DNA of 64,000 nt from positions 62,001 through 126,000 of the forward strand of contig NZ_JAGINP010000021.1 of the NCBI RefSeq assembly GCF_017876155.1. Direction: 5' to 3'. The stretch comes from Azospirillum rugosum (GTDB lineage Bacteria > Pseudomonadota > Alphaproteobacteria > Azospirillales > Azospirillaceae). The notes below the pieces were generated by a model that was not told where the DNA came from, did not search any database, and saw nothing but the letters and a program-made list of their open reading frames with translations. Positions 18,698 to 28,291 of the stretch are shown here, piece by piece. Position numbers and translations under genes: made by a program. Each line of letters opens with the position of its first letter. Position 1 is the stretch's first letter.

Positions 18698-18951
18698 TCA
18701 AGGCAACGCGCAGCTCCATCACGCGCCGCCGGGCCTCCAAGCCCCTGCGGGACTGGCCGGCCGACATGACCCGGACCGAAGGCGCCTGGAGCAACCGCCC
18801 CGCCTGCCCGCTGCTTCCCCGCGCGGTCGCCGACCACGGCTTCCTGCGCGACCGCCTGCACATCGTCACCGGGGCCCAGCCCCTGCCCATCGGCCTGTCG
18901 GATCCGGCCGTGGACGCCACCCTCAGCCTGATGCTCCGCCGCGGAAAGTAA
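18694..18951 (+). CDS. Unknown 85-residue protein inside the dcw cluster
   Basis: Start ATG at 18694 overlaps the murG stop (ATGA) and has GGGAGG seven to eight bases upstream; the stop is 6 bases before murC. The arrangement is exactly that of its neighbours, which argues for a real gene. The protein begins MIKATRSSITRRRASKPLRD: strongly basic, then WPADMTRTEGAWSNRPACP, ending DATLSLMLRRGK. There is no TM helix and no domain I recognise. Function unknown. Position between murG and murC suggests a role tied to precursor synthesis or its control, but this is inference. Confidence 0.7.
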   Translation: MIKATRSSITRRRASKPLRDWPADMTRTEGAWSNRPACPLLPRAVADHGFLRDRLHIVTGAQPLPIGLSDPAVDATLSLMLRRGK

Positions 18952-18957
18952 AGTCAC

Positions 18958-20376
18958 ATGCGCGCCCTCCCCCTCTCGATCGGCACCATCCATTTCGTCG
19001 GCATCGGCGGCATCGGCATGAGCGGCATCGCCGAGGTGCTGAAGAACCTCGGCTATTCCGTCCAGGGCTCCGACCTGGCCGAAAGCGCCAACGTCAAGCG
19101 CCTGCGGGAGCTTGGCATCCAGGTTTCCATCGGCCACCGCGCGGAGAACATCGCCGGGGCCGCGGTGGTCGTCGTCTCCTCCGCCGTCAAGCGCGACAAC
19201 CCGGAGGTCGTCGCCGCCCGCGCCGCCCTGGTCCCGGTCGTCCGCCGCGCGGAGATGCTGGGCGAGCTGATGCGCCTGAAGTGGGCCATCGCCATCGGCG
19301 GCACCCACGGCAAGACCACGACCACGTCGATGGTCGGCAACATGCTGGAGCACGCCAACCTCGACCCCACGGTCATCAACGGCGGCATCATCAACGCCTA
19401 TGGCACCAACACGCGCCTCGGCTCCGGCGAGTGGATGGTGGTCGAGGCGGACGAGAGCGACGGCACCTTCGTGAAGCTGCCGGCCTGCATCGCGGTCGTC
19501 ACCAACATGGATCCGGAGCATCTGGACTTCTACGGCACCTTCGACAACGCGCGGGCCGCCTTCGACAGCTTCGTCCAGAACATCCCCTTCTACGGCTTCG
19601 CCGCACTCTGCATCGACCATCCGGAGGTGCAGGCGATGATTCCGCGCGTGTCGGACCGCCGCATCATCACCTACGGCTTCAGCCCGCAGGCCGACGTGCG
19701 CGCCGTCAACGTGCGGCTGGGCACCGAGGGTGCCGACTACGACGTGGTGATCGACGACCGCCACACCGGCGAGACGCGCACCATCGCCGGCGTGCGCCTG
19801 CCGATGTACGGCCCGCACAACGTGCAGAACTCGCTGGCCTGCTTCGCGGTCGGCAACGAGATGGGGCTGCCCGACGTGGTCATGCGCGACAGCATGGCGA
19901 AGTTCCAGGGCGTGAAGCGCCGCTTCACCAAGACCGGCGTGTCGAACGGCATCACGGTCATCGACGATTACGGCCACCACCCGGTGGAGATCGCCGCCGT
20001 GCTGAAGGCCGCGCGCACCGCCGGCACCGGCCGCACCATCGCCGTGGTCCAGCCGCACCGCTACACGCGCCTCGCCGCCCTGTTCGAGGAGTTCTGCACC
20101 TGCTTCAACGACGCCGACGCGGTGATCGTCGCCGACGTCTACGCCGCCGGTGAGCAGCCGATCGAGAACGTCAACCGCGACGCCCTGGTGGAGGGCCTGC
20201 GCATGCACGGCCACCGCCACGTGATGGCTCTGCACGGCGCCGAGGAGCTGCCGCAGCTGGTGCGCGAGATCGCGCGTCCGGGCGACCTCGTGGTCTGCCT
20301 GGGCGCCGGCAACATCACCCAGTGGGCCAACGCGCTGCCGGGCGAGCTGGACAAGCTGGCCGGCGCGGCGGACTGA
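18958..20376 (+). CDS. murC: UDP-MurNAc:L-alanine ligase MurC
   Basis: 472 residues. N-terminus [22 protein letters not shown] loop [20 protein letters not shown], and the C-domain [14 protein letters not shown] and QPHRYTR. It makes UDP-MurNAc-L-Ala, the first amino-acid addition. ATG at 18958 follows the 85-residue gene by 6 bases. Confidence 0.97.
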   Translation: MRALPLSIGTIHFVGIGGIGMSGIAEVLKNLGYSVQGSDLAESANVKRLRELGIQVSIGHRAENIAGAAVVVVSSAVKRDNPEVVAARAALVPVVRRAEMLGELMRLKWAIAIGGTHGKTTTTSMVGNMLEHANLDPTVINGGIINAYGTNTRLGSGEWMVVEADESDGTFVKLPACIAVVTNMDPEHLDFYGTFDNARAAFDSFVQNIPFYGFAALCIDHPEVQAMIPRVSDRRIITYGFSPQADVRAVNVRLGTEGADYDVVIDDRHTGETRTIAGVRLPMYGPHNVQNSLACFAVGNEMGLPDVVMRDSMAKFQGVKRRFTKTGVSNGITVIDDYGHHPVEIAAVLKAARTAGTGRTIAVVQPHRYTRLAALFEEFCTCFNDADAVIVADVYAAGEQPIENVNRDALVEGLRMHGHRHVMALHGAEELPQLVREIARPGDLVVCLGAGNITQWANALPGELDKLAGAAD

Positions 20377-20387
20377 CGGCTGGCTGG

Positions 20388-21455
20388 ATGATGGCGGTTG
20401 CCGCGATGACCAAACCCCACCTGATTGACCGGATGCCGGCCTGCCGCGGACGGCTCAGCGCCGACGCGGCCCTGGCGAACGTCACCTGGTTCCGCGTCGG
20501 CGGCCCGGCGGAGGTCATGTTCCGCCCGGCCGACGCCGAGGATCTGGCGGACTTCCTGGCGGGCCTGCCGGAAGACGTGCCGGTGACCGTGCTGGGCGTG
20601 GCCTCCAACCTGCTGATCCGCGACGGGGGCATTCCCGGCGTGGTGATCCGGCTGGGGCGCGGCTTCACGGACATTGTCGCCGACGGGCTGAACCTGACGG
20701 TGGGGGCCGCGGCGCTGGACCTGAACGTCGCCAACGTCGCGCGCGACGCGGGCATCGCGGGGCTGGAGTTCCTGTCGGGCATCCCCGGCACCGTCGGCGG
20801 CGCGCTGCGCATGAACGGCGGGGCCTACGGGCGCGAAATCAAGGACGTGCTGGTCGAGGCGCAGGGCGTGACCCGTAGGGGTGAGCGCGTGTCCTACGAC
20901 AACGCGGCCATGGGCTTCACCTACCGCCACGCCGGCGTGCCGGAGGACGTGATCTTCACGGGCGGCATCCTGCGCGGCGAGGCCGGCGACCCGCTGGAGA
21001 TCGCGCGGCGGATGGCGGAGATCTCCGACAAGCGCGCCGACACCCAGCCGGTCCGCTCGCGCACCGGCGGTTCCACCTTCAAGAACCCGCCGGGCCACAA
21101 GGCGTGGGAGCTGATCGACAAGGCCGGCTGCCGCGGCTTCGCCATCGGCGACGCGCAGGTGTCGGAGAAGCACTGCAACTTCCTGATCAACCAGGGCGGC
21201 GCCACGGCGGCGCAGCTGGAGGCGTTGGGCGAAGAGGTCCGGCGCCGCGTGTTCGAGACCTCCGGCGTCACGCTGGAGTGGGAAATCAAGCGGGTCGGCG
21301 TGCCTCATTCTCCCTCCCCCGCCCCGGGGGAGGGTCGGGGTGGGGGTACCGGCAAGGATCAAGGCACTGATCCTCGCACGACCCTCACCCGGCCGGCCGA
21401 GCCGGCCACCCTCTCCCGGGACGGGAGAGGGACCTCCGAAGGAACCCTCGCATGA
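20388..21455 (+). CDS. murB: UDP-N-acetylenolpyruvoylglucosamine reductase MurB with repeat-derived tail
   Basis: About 355 residues. The FAD-binding N-domain has TWFRVGGPAEVMFRPAD and GVASNLLIRDGG. SGIPGTVGGALRMNGGAYG and RTGGSTFKNP are conserved, with catalytic Ser in GGSTFKNP. It reduces enolpyruvyl-UDP-GlcNAc with NADPH. The normal fold ends near LEWEIKRVG (about 21300). The last 50 residues (PHSPSPAPGEGRGGG onward) are encoded by an array of four hairpins resembling the intergenic repeats seen elsewhere here. Starts at 20388, 20391 or 20406 are all in frame; the first is taken, with low certainty. The stop overlaps ddl. Confidence 0.93.
   Translation: MMAVAAMTKPHLIDRMPACRGRLSADAALANVTWFRVGGPAEVMFRPADAEDLADFLAGLPEDVPVTVLGVASNLLIRDGGIPGVVIRLGRGFTDIVADGLNLTVGAAALDLNVANVARDAGIAGLEFLSGIPGTVGGALRMNGGAYGREIKDVLVEAQGVTRRGERVSYDNAAMGFTYRHAGVPEDVIFTGGILRGEAGDPLEIARRMAEISDKRADTQPVRSRTGGSTFKNPPGHKAWELIDKAGCRGFAIGDAQVSEKHCNFLINQGGATAAQLEALGEEVRRRVFETSGVTLEWEIKRVGVPHSPSPAPGEGRGGGTGKDQGTDPRTTLTRPAEPATLSRDGRGTSEGTLA
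21311..21431. repeat. Hairpin array translated as the MurB C-terminus
   Basis: Four consecutive stem-loops: 21312-21320/21326-21334 (CCCTCCCCC with its complement), 21355-21361/21368-21374 (AGGATCA), 21391-21397/21401-21407 (GGCCGGC), and 21409-21417/21423-21431 (CCCTCTCCC). Similar CCCTCCCC...GGGGAGGG hairpins occur in intergenic sequence at 27918. The reading frame of murB stays open through all four. Confidence 0.8.
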
Positions 21456-22390
21456 AGAAGCACGTCGCGGTCCTGATGGGCGGCTGGTCGGCCGAGCGCG
21501 AGGTGTCGCTGGTCAGCGGCGCCGGCGTCGCCAAGGCGCTGGAGGAGGAAGGCTACACGGTCACCGCGGTGGACGTGCAGCGCGACCTGACCGGGCTGAT
21601 CCAGGCGCTGAGCAACCCGCGCCCGGACGTCGTCTTCAACGCGCTGCACGGGCGCGGCGGCGAGGACGGCACCATCCAGGGCGTGCTGGAGTTCCTCGGC
21701 ATCCCCTACACCCATTCCGGCGTGCGGGCCGCCGCCGTCGCCATGGACAAGGCGATGACCAAGCAGGTGCTGGCCGCGGTCGGCGTGCGCTCGCCCAAGG
21801 GCGTGGTGCTGACCCGCGGCGAGCTGACCGGCGGCGCGCACCCGATGCCCGCCCCCTACATCGTCAAGCCGGTGGACGAAGGCTCCACCGTCGGCGTCAC
21901 GCTGGTGCGCGAGGGGCAGAACAGCCCGGTCGGCGACGCCTGGACCTTCGGCGAGCGCGCGCTGGTCGAGGAGTTCATCCCCGGCCGCGAGCTGACCGTC
22001 GGCGTGATGGGCGGGCTCGACGACGACTGCCGCGCCCTGACGGTCACCGAGATCCGTTTCGAAGCACAGGTGTATGACTACACGGCCAAATACAGCGCCG
22101 GTCATGCCGTGCATACTGTTCCCGCGCAAATCCCCGATGAGGTTGCGGAGGAAGCCAAGAGATTGGCTATCCTGGCGCATAGGACTTTGGGCTGCCGCGG
22201 CGTTTCGCGCAGTGATTTTCGCTGGGATGATAGTAAAACGGGAACGGCCGGATTGTACTTCCTGGAGATCAACAACCAACCCGGCATGACCCCGCTGTCG
22301 CTGGTGCCCGAACAGGCCGCGTCGGTTGGGATCTCCTATGGTGCCCTCGTCGCTTGGATGGTGGAGAACGCCGCATGTCAGCTCGACTGA
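21452..22390 (+). CDS. ddl: D-alanine:D-alanine ligase
   Basis: 312 residues with an ATP-grasp fold: VAVLMGGWSAEREVSLVSG, ALHGRGGEDGTIQGVLE, YIVKPVDEGSTVGVTLV, and the C-terminal FLEINNQPGMTPLSLVPEQ metal site. It makes D-Ala-D-Ala for MurF. The start overlaps murB and the end overlaps ftsQ by 16 bases. The stretch about 22080-22270 is noticeably less GC-rich than its surroundings. Confidence 0.96.
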   Translation: MKKHVAVLMGGWSAEREVSLVSGAGVAKALEEEGYTVTAVDVQRDLTGLIQALSNPRPDVVFNALHGRGGEDGTIQGVLEFLGIPYTHSGVRAAAVAMDKAMTKQVLAAVGVRSPKGVVLTRGELTGGAHPMPAPYIVKPVDEGSTVGVTLVREGQNSPVGDAWTFGERALVEEFIPGRELTVGVMGGLDDDCRALTVTEIRFEAQVYDYTAKYSAGHAVHTVPAQIPDEVAEEAKRLAILAHRTLGCRGVSRSDFRWDDSKTGTAGLYFLEINNQPGMTPLSLVPEQAASVGISYGALVAWMVENAACQLD

Positions 22391-23340
22391 GCATCGATCC
22401 GCAGTTCCGCCCGACCTCCGGGGGCATGATGGGCGCCCGGCCGCGCGACGAGATGCCGGTGCCGCCGCGCGCCATGGCGCAGTCGGCGCAGAAAGGCAAC
22501 CGACGCCGCGCCTGGCCGCGCTGGACGCGCCCCGCCGTCAAGGCCGCGATCCTGCTGACCCCGGTGCTGGTCATGGCCGGCTTCGCCGGCTCCGCCTGGA
22601 AGCGCGGCACCTTCGCGGAGACCGCGGCGGCCGTGCAGGACAGCCTGATCGCCGTCAGCGCCTCGGCCGGCTTCGCCATCAGCGACGTGATGGTCGAGGG
22701 CCGGACGGAGACGGACAAGAACGCCATCCTGCGCACGCTGGGCGTGCAGCGCGGCGACCCGATCCTGGCCGTCAACCTGGCCGAGGCCAAGGAGCGGCTG
22801 GAGAGCCTGCCCTGGGTGTCCGGCGCCGCCGTGGAGCGTCGCCTGCCCGACGTGCTCTACGTCCGCCTGTCGGAGCGCCAGCCCATGGCGATCTGGCAGC
22901 ACGACCGCAAGTTCACCGTCATCGACCGCGAGGGGCGCCCGCTGGCCGACGCGGCCGAGCTGGCCCGCCGCGGCAACGAGCGGATCGAGACGCTGCCCCA
23001 GGTGCTGGGCGCCAACGCGCCGTTCCAGGTGCCGAAGCTGCTGGCGGCCCTCGACAACGTGCCGTCGCTGCGCGACAAGGTGAGCGCCGCCACCTGGCTG
23101 GGCGACCGCCGCTGGGACCTGAAACTGAGCAACGGGGTCATCGTGAAGCTGCCTGAGGCCGGGATGCACACCGCGCTCCGCCAGCTGGCCGAGATGGACA
23201 GCGCGGGCAAGGTGCTGGACCGCGACATCGTCGCGATCGACCTGCGCCAGCCCGATCGCGCGGTGCTCCAGACCTCGACCACCGCCGTCCTGCCCTGGAC
23301 GGAGGAGGACAACAAGAAGAAGCCGGGCAAGAAGACGTGA
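22375..23340 (+). CDS. ftsQ: Cell division protein FtsQ
   Basis: 321 residues. A basic cytoplasmic leader (RRRAWPRWTRP) precedes the TM segment about residues 56-75. The POTRA domain follows (SDVMVEGRTETDKNAILRTL, then GDPILAVNLAEAKERLESL and WVSGAAVERRLPD), then the beta domain (LYVRLSERQPMAIWQHD). It recruits FtsB/FtsL to the septum. ATG at 22375 has GGAG upstream and overlaps ddl by 16 bases; a TTG further upstream is less likely. Confidence 0.92.
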   Translation: MSARLSIDPQFRPTSGGMMGARPRDEMPVPPRAMAQSAQKGNRRRAWPRWTRPAVKAAILLTPVLVMAGFAGSAWKRGTFAETAAAVQDSLIAVSASAGFAISDVMVEGRTETDKNAILRTLGVQRGDPILAVNLAEAKERLESLPWVSGAAVERRLPDVLYVRLSERQPMAIWQHDRKFTVIDREGRPLADAAELARRGNERIETLPQVLGANAPFQVPKLLAALDNVPSLRDKVSAATWLGDRRWDLKLSNGVIVKLPEAGMHTALRQLAEMDSAGKVLDRDIVAIDLRQPDRAVLQTSTTAVLPWTEEDNKKKPGKKT

Positions 23341-23427
23341 TCCGTTCCCACCACCCCCAACCCCACCATCCGCATTTTTGAGCGCCATCCGCAGCGAAGC
23401 GAATGATCGGACGCACGAGGCCATAGG

Positions 23428-24699
23428 GTGTCGAACATGGGTTTGAACGGCGCGAAAAAGGCAAAGCGCCCCACGCGCGGCGGGATGATCGCCGCGCTGG
23501 ACGTCGGCTCCACCAAGGTGTGCTGCTTCATCGCGCGCGTCGAGGACGCGGGTGCCGTGCGCATCCTGGGCATGGGCCACCAGATCGCGACGGGCATCCG
23601 CGCGGGCTCCATCATCGACATGGAAGCGGCGGAGACCTCCATCGGCGCCGCCGTCCACGCCGCGGAGCAGATGGCCAACGAAACCATCCGCGACGTGATC
23701 GTCAACGTGGCGAGCCCGATCTCCCACGGGTTCAGCGCGGAGATCCCGGTCCCCGGCACCGAGGTGACGGAGGCCGACGTGCGCCGCGCGCTGGCGCACG
23801 CCCGCACGCTCCAGGTCGGCCCGGACCAGGCGCTGGTCCACGCCATCCCCGTGGGATTCTCGCTGGACGGCAGCCGCGGCATCCGCGACCCCAAGGGCAT
23901 GTACGGGGAAAAGCTGGGCGTCCAGGCCCACGTCATCACCGCCCCGGCGGGTGCGGTGCGCAACCTGCAGACCTGCGTCGCCCGCTGCCACCTGGACATC
24001 GACACGCTGGTCGCCAGCCCCTATGCCTCCGGCCTCGCCTGCTTGGTGGAGGACGAGATGGAGATGGGCTCCGCCTGCATCGACATGGGCGGCGGCACGA
24101 CCACCATCTCCGTCTTCTTCGAAGGCAAGCTGATGTGGTCGGACTGCATCCGCCTGGGCGGCAACCACGTCACCAACGACATCGCGCGCGGACTGACCAC
24201 GCCCGTCGTCCATGCGGAGCGCATGAAGACGCTGCACGGCAGCGCCATGACCAGCCCCGCCGACGAGCGCGAGATGATCGACGTGCCGCAGGTCGGCGAG
24301 GAGGACCGGCTGGGGTCAAACAACCTGCCGAAGTCCTACCTGGTCCGCATCATCCAGCCGCGGCTGGAAGAGATTTTCGAGCATGTGCGCTCGCACCTGG
24401 AGCATTCCGGCTATGCCAAGCTGGTCGGCCGCCGCGTCGTGCTGACCGGCGGCGCCAGCCAGCTGCCGGGAACGCGGGAGCTGGCGCAGCTCATCCTCGA
24501 CAAGCAGGTCCGCGTCGGGCGCCCGACGCGGATCACCGGTCTGAACGAGGCCAACGGCGGTCCGGCCTACGCCACCGCCGCGGGTCTCCTTCTGCACGCC
24601 GTGCGCAACCCGACGGAACTTCCGGTCGCGAGCCATGAGGCTGGCTCCGGTTCGGGGTTCTTCGGGCGCGTCGGCCTGTGGCTGCGGGAGAACCTTTGA
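23428..24699 (+). CDS. ftsA: Cell division actin-like protein FtsA
   Basis: 423 residues from a GTG start preceded by GAGG; an internal ATG nine bases later (MGLNGAKK) is an alternative start. The actin/HSP70 ATPase motifs are IAALDVGSTKVCCFIARV (phosphate 1), ACIDMGGGTTTISVF (phosphate 2) and VVLTGGASQLPG (adenosine). The C-terminus GFFGRVGLWLRENL is an amphipathic membrane-targeting helix. It tethers FtsZ to the membrane. The 87-bp gap from ftsQ and 122-bp gap to ftsZ are the first sizeable spacers since mraY and may hold internal promoters. Confidence 0.95.
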   Translation: MSNMGLNGAKKAKRPTRGGMIAALDVGSTKVCCFIARVEDAGAVRILGMGHQIATGIRAGSIIDMEAAETSIGAAVHAAEQMANETIRDVIVNVASPISHGFSAEIPVPGTEVTEADVRRALAHARTLQVGPDQALVHAIPVGFSLDGSRGIRDPKGMYGEKLGVQAHVITAPAGAVRNLQTCVARCHLDIDTLVASPYASGLACLVEDEMEMGSACIDMGGGTTTISVFFEGKLMWSDCIRLGGNHVTNDIARGLTTPVVHAERMKTLHGSAMTSPADEREMIDVPQVGEEDRLGSNNLPKSYLVRIIQPRLEEIFEHVRSHLEHSGYAKLVGRRVVLTGGASQLPGTRELAQLILDKQVRVGRPTRITGLNEANGGPAYATAAGLLLHAVRNPTELPVASHEAGSGSGFFGRVGLWLRENL

Positions 24700-24821
24700 C
24701 GGGTTCCCAAAAAAGGCTCCTGCCGCAGCGCGTCATTCGTGCCTAAAACGCCCCCGGATCCAACCGTGGGCACCCTTGCTCGCCCAAAGATCGAACCAAT
24801 CAAAAGGTTGTGGAGGCCAGT

Positions 24822-26618
24822 ATGATCAACGTGACCATCCCCAGCATCGAACCCGAGCTGAAGCCCCGCATCACCGTCTTCGGTGTCGGCGGCGCCGGCG
24901 GCAACGCCGTCAACAACATGATCAAGTCGAACCTGGAAGGCGTGGACTTCGTCGTCGGCAACACCGACGCGCAGGCGCTGAAGGGGTCGATGTGCGAGAA
25001 GCGCATCCAGCTGGGCACCACGGTCACCCGCGGGCTCGGCGCCGGCTCCAAGCCGGACGTCGGCCGGGCTTCGGCCGAGGAGCAGATCGACGAGATCGTC
25101 GGTCACCTGGAAGGCTCCAACATGGTGTTCATCACCGCCGGCATGGGCGGCGGCACCGGCACGGGCGCTGCCCCGGTCATCGCGCGCGCGGCCCGCGAGC
25201 GCGGCATCCTGACCGTCGGCGTGGTGACCAAGCCCTTCCATTTCGAGGGCGCGCACCGCATGCGCCTGGCGGAATCGGGCATCGCCGAGCTGCAGCAGTA
25301 TGTCGACACGCTGATCATCATCCCGAACCAGAACCTGTTCCGCATCGCCAACGAGAAGACGACCTTCGCGGACGCCTTCAAGATGGCCGACGACGTGCTG
25401 CATTCCGGCGTGCGCGGCGTGACCGACCTGATGGTGATGCCGGGCCTGATCAACCTGGACTTCGCCGACATCCGCTCCGTCATGACCGAGATGGGCAAGG
25501 CGATGATGGGCACCGGCGAGGCCGGCGGCGAGCGCCGCGCCATCGAGGCCGCGGAGGCCGCCATCTCCAACCCGCTGCTGGACGACGTGTCGATGAAGGG
25601 TGCCCGCGGCGTCCTGATCAACATCACCGGCGGCTACGACATGACCCTGTTCGAGGTCGACGAGGCCGCGAACCGCGTCCGTGACGAGGTCGACCCCGAT
25701 GCCAACATCATCTTCGGCTCGACCTTCGACAGCACGCTGGACGGCGTGATGCGCGTGTCCGTCGTCGCCACCGGCATCGACGCCGCGGCGATGGCCAACC
25801 CGCGCGGCCTGCACCCGGTCAACCTGTCGCTGGTGTCCGACCGCAACGGCGGCAAGAAGCCGGGCGGCCCCGCCGGCCTGACCCAGGCCGCCCCGACGGG
25901 CCTGACCCAGGCTGCCCCGAACGGCCTGACCCAGGCCGCCCCGGTGTCCCCGGCCATCCCGGGCGTGCCGGCCGGCGGCCTGCCGCCGCGCGCCATGGGC
26001 AACGCCGCCCCGCAGATGAGCGCCCAGCCGCAGCACGTCGCCCACCATGCGGAGGCCCCGGCCCCGATGGCGATGCACCCCGTCGACCCGGCCGTGCAGC
26101 ACCACGCTCCGGTGCACCACCAGGACGTCGGCGCCCACGCGGTGGAGACCGCCCCGATGCGCACCGCCGCCACCGGCCCGCTGCACAGCGAGCGCCGCGA
26201 CGGCCACTTCATCGCCCCGAAGCCGGCTGATCCCGGCCCGCGCCAGCCGATGAACGCCCCGGCCATGCCGCAGTCGATGCCGATGTCGAGCCAGCTGGCC
26301 AGCGCCCCCGCGCAGGAGCCCGCCCCGGCCCGCAAGCCGAACTTCCTGTTCGGCCTGGTCACCGGTCTGGCCGGCCGCAAGGCCGAGGCCCCGGCGCCGC
26401 AGCCCCAGCCGGCCCCGCAGCCGATGATGCAGCCGGTCCACCACCAGCAGCCCGTCCACCAGCAAGCGCCCCAGCAGGCGCCGATGCCGCCGGCCGCCCC
26501 GCAGGCGATGGCCCCCGCGCCGCGCCAGCAGACCCTGGGCATGGACGGCAATCCGCAGCAGAAGATCGACGAGGAAGCGCTGGACATCCCCGCTTTCCTG
26601 CGACGTCAGGCCAACTGA
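24822..26618 (+). CDS. ftsZ: Cell division GTPase FtsZ with long linker
   Basis: 598 residues, well above the roughly 380-500 usual. GTPase domain residues 12-325 with [15 protein letters not shown], tubulin signature GGGTGTG (109-115), and [11 protein letters not shown] (T7 loop). Residues about 326-580 are a disordered linker rich in P, A, Q, H and M, containing three GLTQAAP repeats at 25875-25943. The last 17 residues hold the conserved C-terminal peptide ([10 protein letters not shown]) that binds FtsA. Start ATG 24822 has GGAGG five bases upstream; a GTG at 24810 is rejected. Confidence 0.97.
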   Translation: MINVTIPSIEPELKPRITVFGVGGAGGNAVNNMIKSNLEGVDFVVGNTDAQALKGSMCEKRIQLGTTVTRGLGAGSKPDVGRASAEEQIDEIVGHLEGSNMVFITAGMGGGTGTGAAPVIARAARERGILTVGVVTKPFHFEGAHRMRLAESGIAELQQYVDTLIIIPNQNLFRIANEKTTFADAFKMADDVLHSGVRGVTDLMVMPGLINLDFADIRSVMTEMGKAMMGTGEAGGERRAIEAAEAAISNPLLDDVSMKGARGVLINITGGYDMTLFEVDEAANRVRDEVDPDANIIFGSTFDSTLDGVMRVSVVATGIDAAAMANPRGLHPVNLSLVSDRNGGKKPGGPAGLTQAAPTGLTQAAPNGLTQAAPVSPAIPGVPAGGLPPRAMGNAAPQMSAQPQHVAHHAEAPAPMAMHPVDPAVQHHAPVHHQDVGAHAVETAPMRTAATGPLHSERRDGHFIAPKPADPGPRQPMNAPAMPQSMPMSSQLASAPAQEPAPARKPNFLFGLVTGLAGRKAEAPAPQPQPAPQPMMQPVHHQQPVHQQAPQQAPMPPAAPQAMAPAPRQQTLGMDGNPQQKIDEEALDIPAFLRRQAN

Positions 26619-26729
26619 CGCGCCACACGAGGCTGGCCCAATTGATCTGAGGGCAACAGCAACCCGCCGGTCGCCGCCGCCTCTTTGAAGCGGCATCGGC
26701 GGGTCCATCCACAACCTGTTCGACTTCAA

Positions 26730-26772
26730 CCGCCTCCGGAATTCCTTCGGGATATTCCGGGGGCGGTCTTTT
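26730..26772 (+). terminator. Terminator after ftsZ
   Basis: A 13-bp stem (26730-26742 with 26754-26766, one G-T pair) closes on an 11-base loop and is followed by TCTTTT. It ends the dcw transcript 111 bases after the ftsZ stop. Confidence 0.8.
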
Positions 26773-26950
26773 CGCGTCTGCGATCGGCCCTACGCCGCCC
26801 TGCAACAAACGGTAACAAAGAGTGATTTGTCCTCCCCAGGGCCGAATGATACCTAGCATATGTGGTCATAAGCGACGGCGGGTCCCCACCAACGGAACCC
26901 GGACGATCGGCCGAAGGATCACAGAAGAAAGACCAAGGCGGGAAGAGATC

Positions 26951-27889
26951 GTGGCTCAGAACCGGATCAAGACGGAAGGCATGCTGCAGCGGACGGTGAA
27001 GAAGCCGGTGCGCCTCCAGGGCGTCGGCCTGCACACGGGCGCTACGGTCACGCTGACCATTTCCCCCGCGGAGCCGAACACCGGCTTCGTCTTCCTGCGC
27101 ACCGACCTGACCGGCCCCGCGTCGGTGATCCAGGCCCGTTGGGACCATGTGGTCGACACCAAGCTCTGCACGGTGATCGGCAACACCCACGGCACCACGG
27201 TCGGCACCATCGAACACCTGATGTCGGCGCTCGCCGGCTGCGGCGTCGACAACGCCCTGATCGCGCTCGACAACATCGAGGTTCCGATCATGGACGGCAG
27301 CGCCGCGCCCTTCGTGGACGCGATCGAGCGCGCCGGCACCGTGTCGCAGAACGCGCCGCGCCGCGCCATCCGCATCCTGAAGCCGGTCACCGTGACCGAG
27401 GGCGGCAAGAGCGCCACCTTCACGCCGGACGACGTGACCACCTACAGCTTCGAGATTGACTTCGACAGCGCCGTCATCGCCCACCAGGCCCACGCGGTGG
27501 AGCTGGACGCCGAGACCTTCAAGGACGAGATCAGCAGCGCCCGCACCTTCGGCTTCCTGCACGAGGTGGAGGGGCTGCGCAAGATGGGCCTCGCCCGCGG
27601 CGGCTCGCTGGACAACGCGGTGGTCATCTCCGGCGACACGGTGATGAACGAAGGCGGCCTGCGCTTCGCCGACGAGTTCGTGCGTCACAAGATCCTGGAT
27701 GCCGTCGGCGACCTGTATCTGGCCGGCGCCCCGTTCATCGGCCACTTCCATGGCTGCCGCGCCGGCCACGCGCTGAACAACAAGCTGCTGCGCGCGCTGT
27801 TCGCCGACCACAGCGCTTGGTGCTACGAGACGCCGGCCGCCACGCTTCCGGCCAGCTGGCGCGCGGTCAAGCAGCTCGCCGTCGCGTAA
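26951..27889 (+). CDS. lpxC: UDP-3-O-acyl-N-acetylglucosamine deacetylase LpxC
   Basis: 312 residues from a GTG at 26951 (GGAAGAG upstream); ATG 26981, giving MLQRTVKKPVRLQGVGLHTG, matches the family N-terminus and may be the true start. Zinc-site motifs: TIEHLMSAL (first His) and HKILDAVGDLYLAG (second His and Asp), plus GHFHGCRAGHALNNKLL. It catalyses the committed step of lipid A synthesis. The 332-bp spacer from ftsZ holds the ftsZ terminator and presumably the lpxC promoter, which I could not pinpoint. Confidence 0.95.
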   Translation: MAQNRIKTEGMLQRTVKKPVRLQGVGLHTGATVTLTISPAEPNTGFVFLRTDLTGPASVIQARWDHVVDTKLCTVIGNTHGTTVGTIEHLMSALAGCGVDNALIALDNIEVPIMDGSAAPFVDAIERAGTVSQNAPRRAIRILKPVTVTEGGKSATFTPDDVTTYSFEIDFDSAVIAHQAHAVELDAETFKDEISSARTFGFLHEVEGLRKMGLARGGSLDNAVVISGDTVMNEGGLRFADEFVRHKILDAVGDLYLAGAPFIGHFHGCRAGHALNNKLLRALFADHSAWCYETPAATLPASWRAVKQLAVA

Positions 27890-27917
27890 CGCGAGTCCTC
27901 ATCGCCGGCTTCGCACC

Positions 27918-27953
27918 CTGCCCTCCCCTTCCGGGGGAGGGCAGTTTCGTTTT
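27918..27953 (+). terminator. Terminator after lpxC
   Basis: An 11-bp perfect stem CTGCCCTCCCC (27918-27928) with its complement (27934-27944), a 5-base loop, then TTTCGTTTT. The hairpin sequence is the same type as the intergenic and MurB-tail repeats, so the terminator may be repeat-derived. Confidence 0.82.
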
Positions 27954-28145
27954 GCGCACCCCCCTCCCCTACCGGACTCGCGCCGCGCGAGTCTCGCGCG
28001 CACCCCCCCTCCCCTTCCGGGGGAGTCCGGATGGGGGAGTGATCAAGATTTGATCTATATTTGAACTGAATCAAATGGTTGTGGAGGTTTGTTCAGTGGG
28101 GGTGTGAGGTGGGGAGTGGTTGCACTGGGCCCCATGAGTTTTCGC

Positions 28146-28268
28146 GCTGGGCCCCCACCCTAGCCCTCCCCCATCTTCGACGGGGGAGGGAACTCCGCCG
28201 CTCCGCGACCAAAACCCCTCCCCCCGCGAAGTGGGGGGAGGTTGGGAGGGGGGCCCAACACGACCACT
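28146..28268. repeat. C/G-rich intergenic palindromic element, copy 2
   Basis: Arms GCTGGGCCCCCACCC at the left and GGGGGGCCCAACACGACCAC at the right, with two internal C-run/G-run hairpins. It fills much of the 402-bp gap between lpxC and the hemerythrin gene. The same gap also holds a short AT-rich island with an ATTTGAT/ATCAAAT inverted repeat (28048-28076). Confidence 0.7.
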
Positions 28269-28291
28269 CCCCTCCCCCCAAAACCCCGAAC

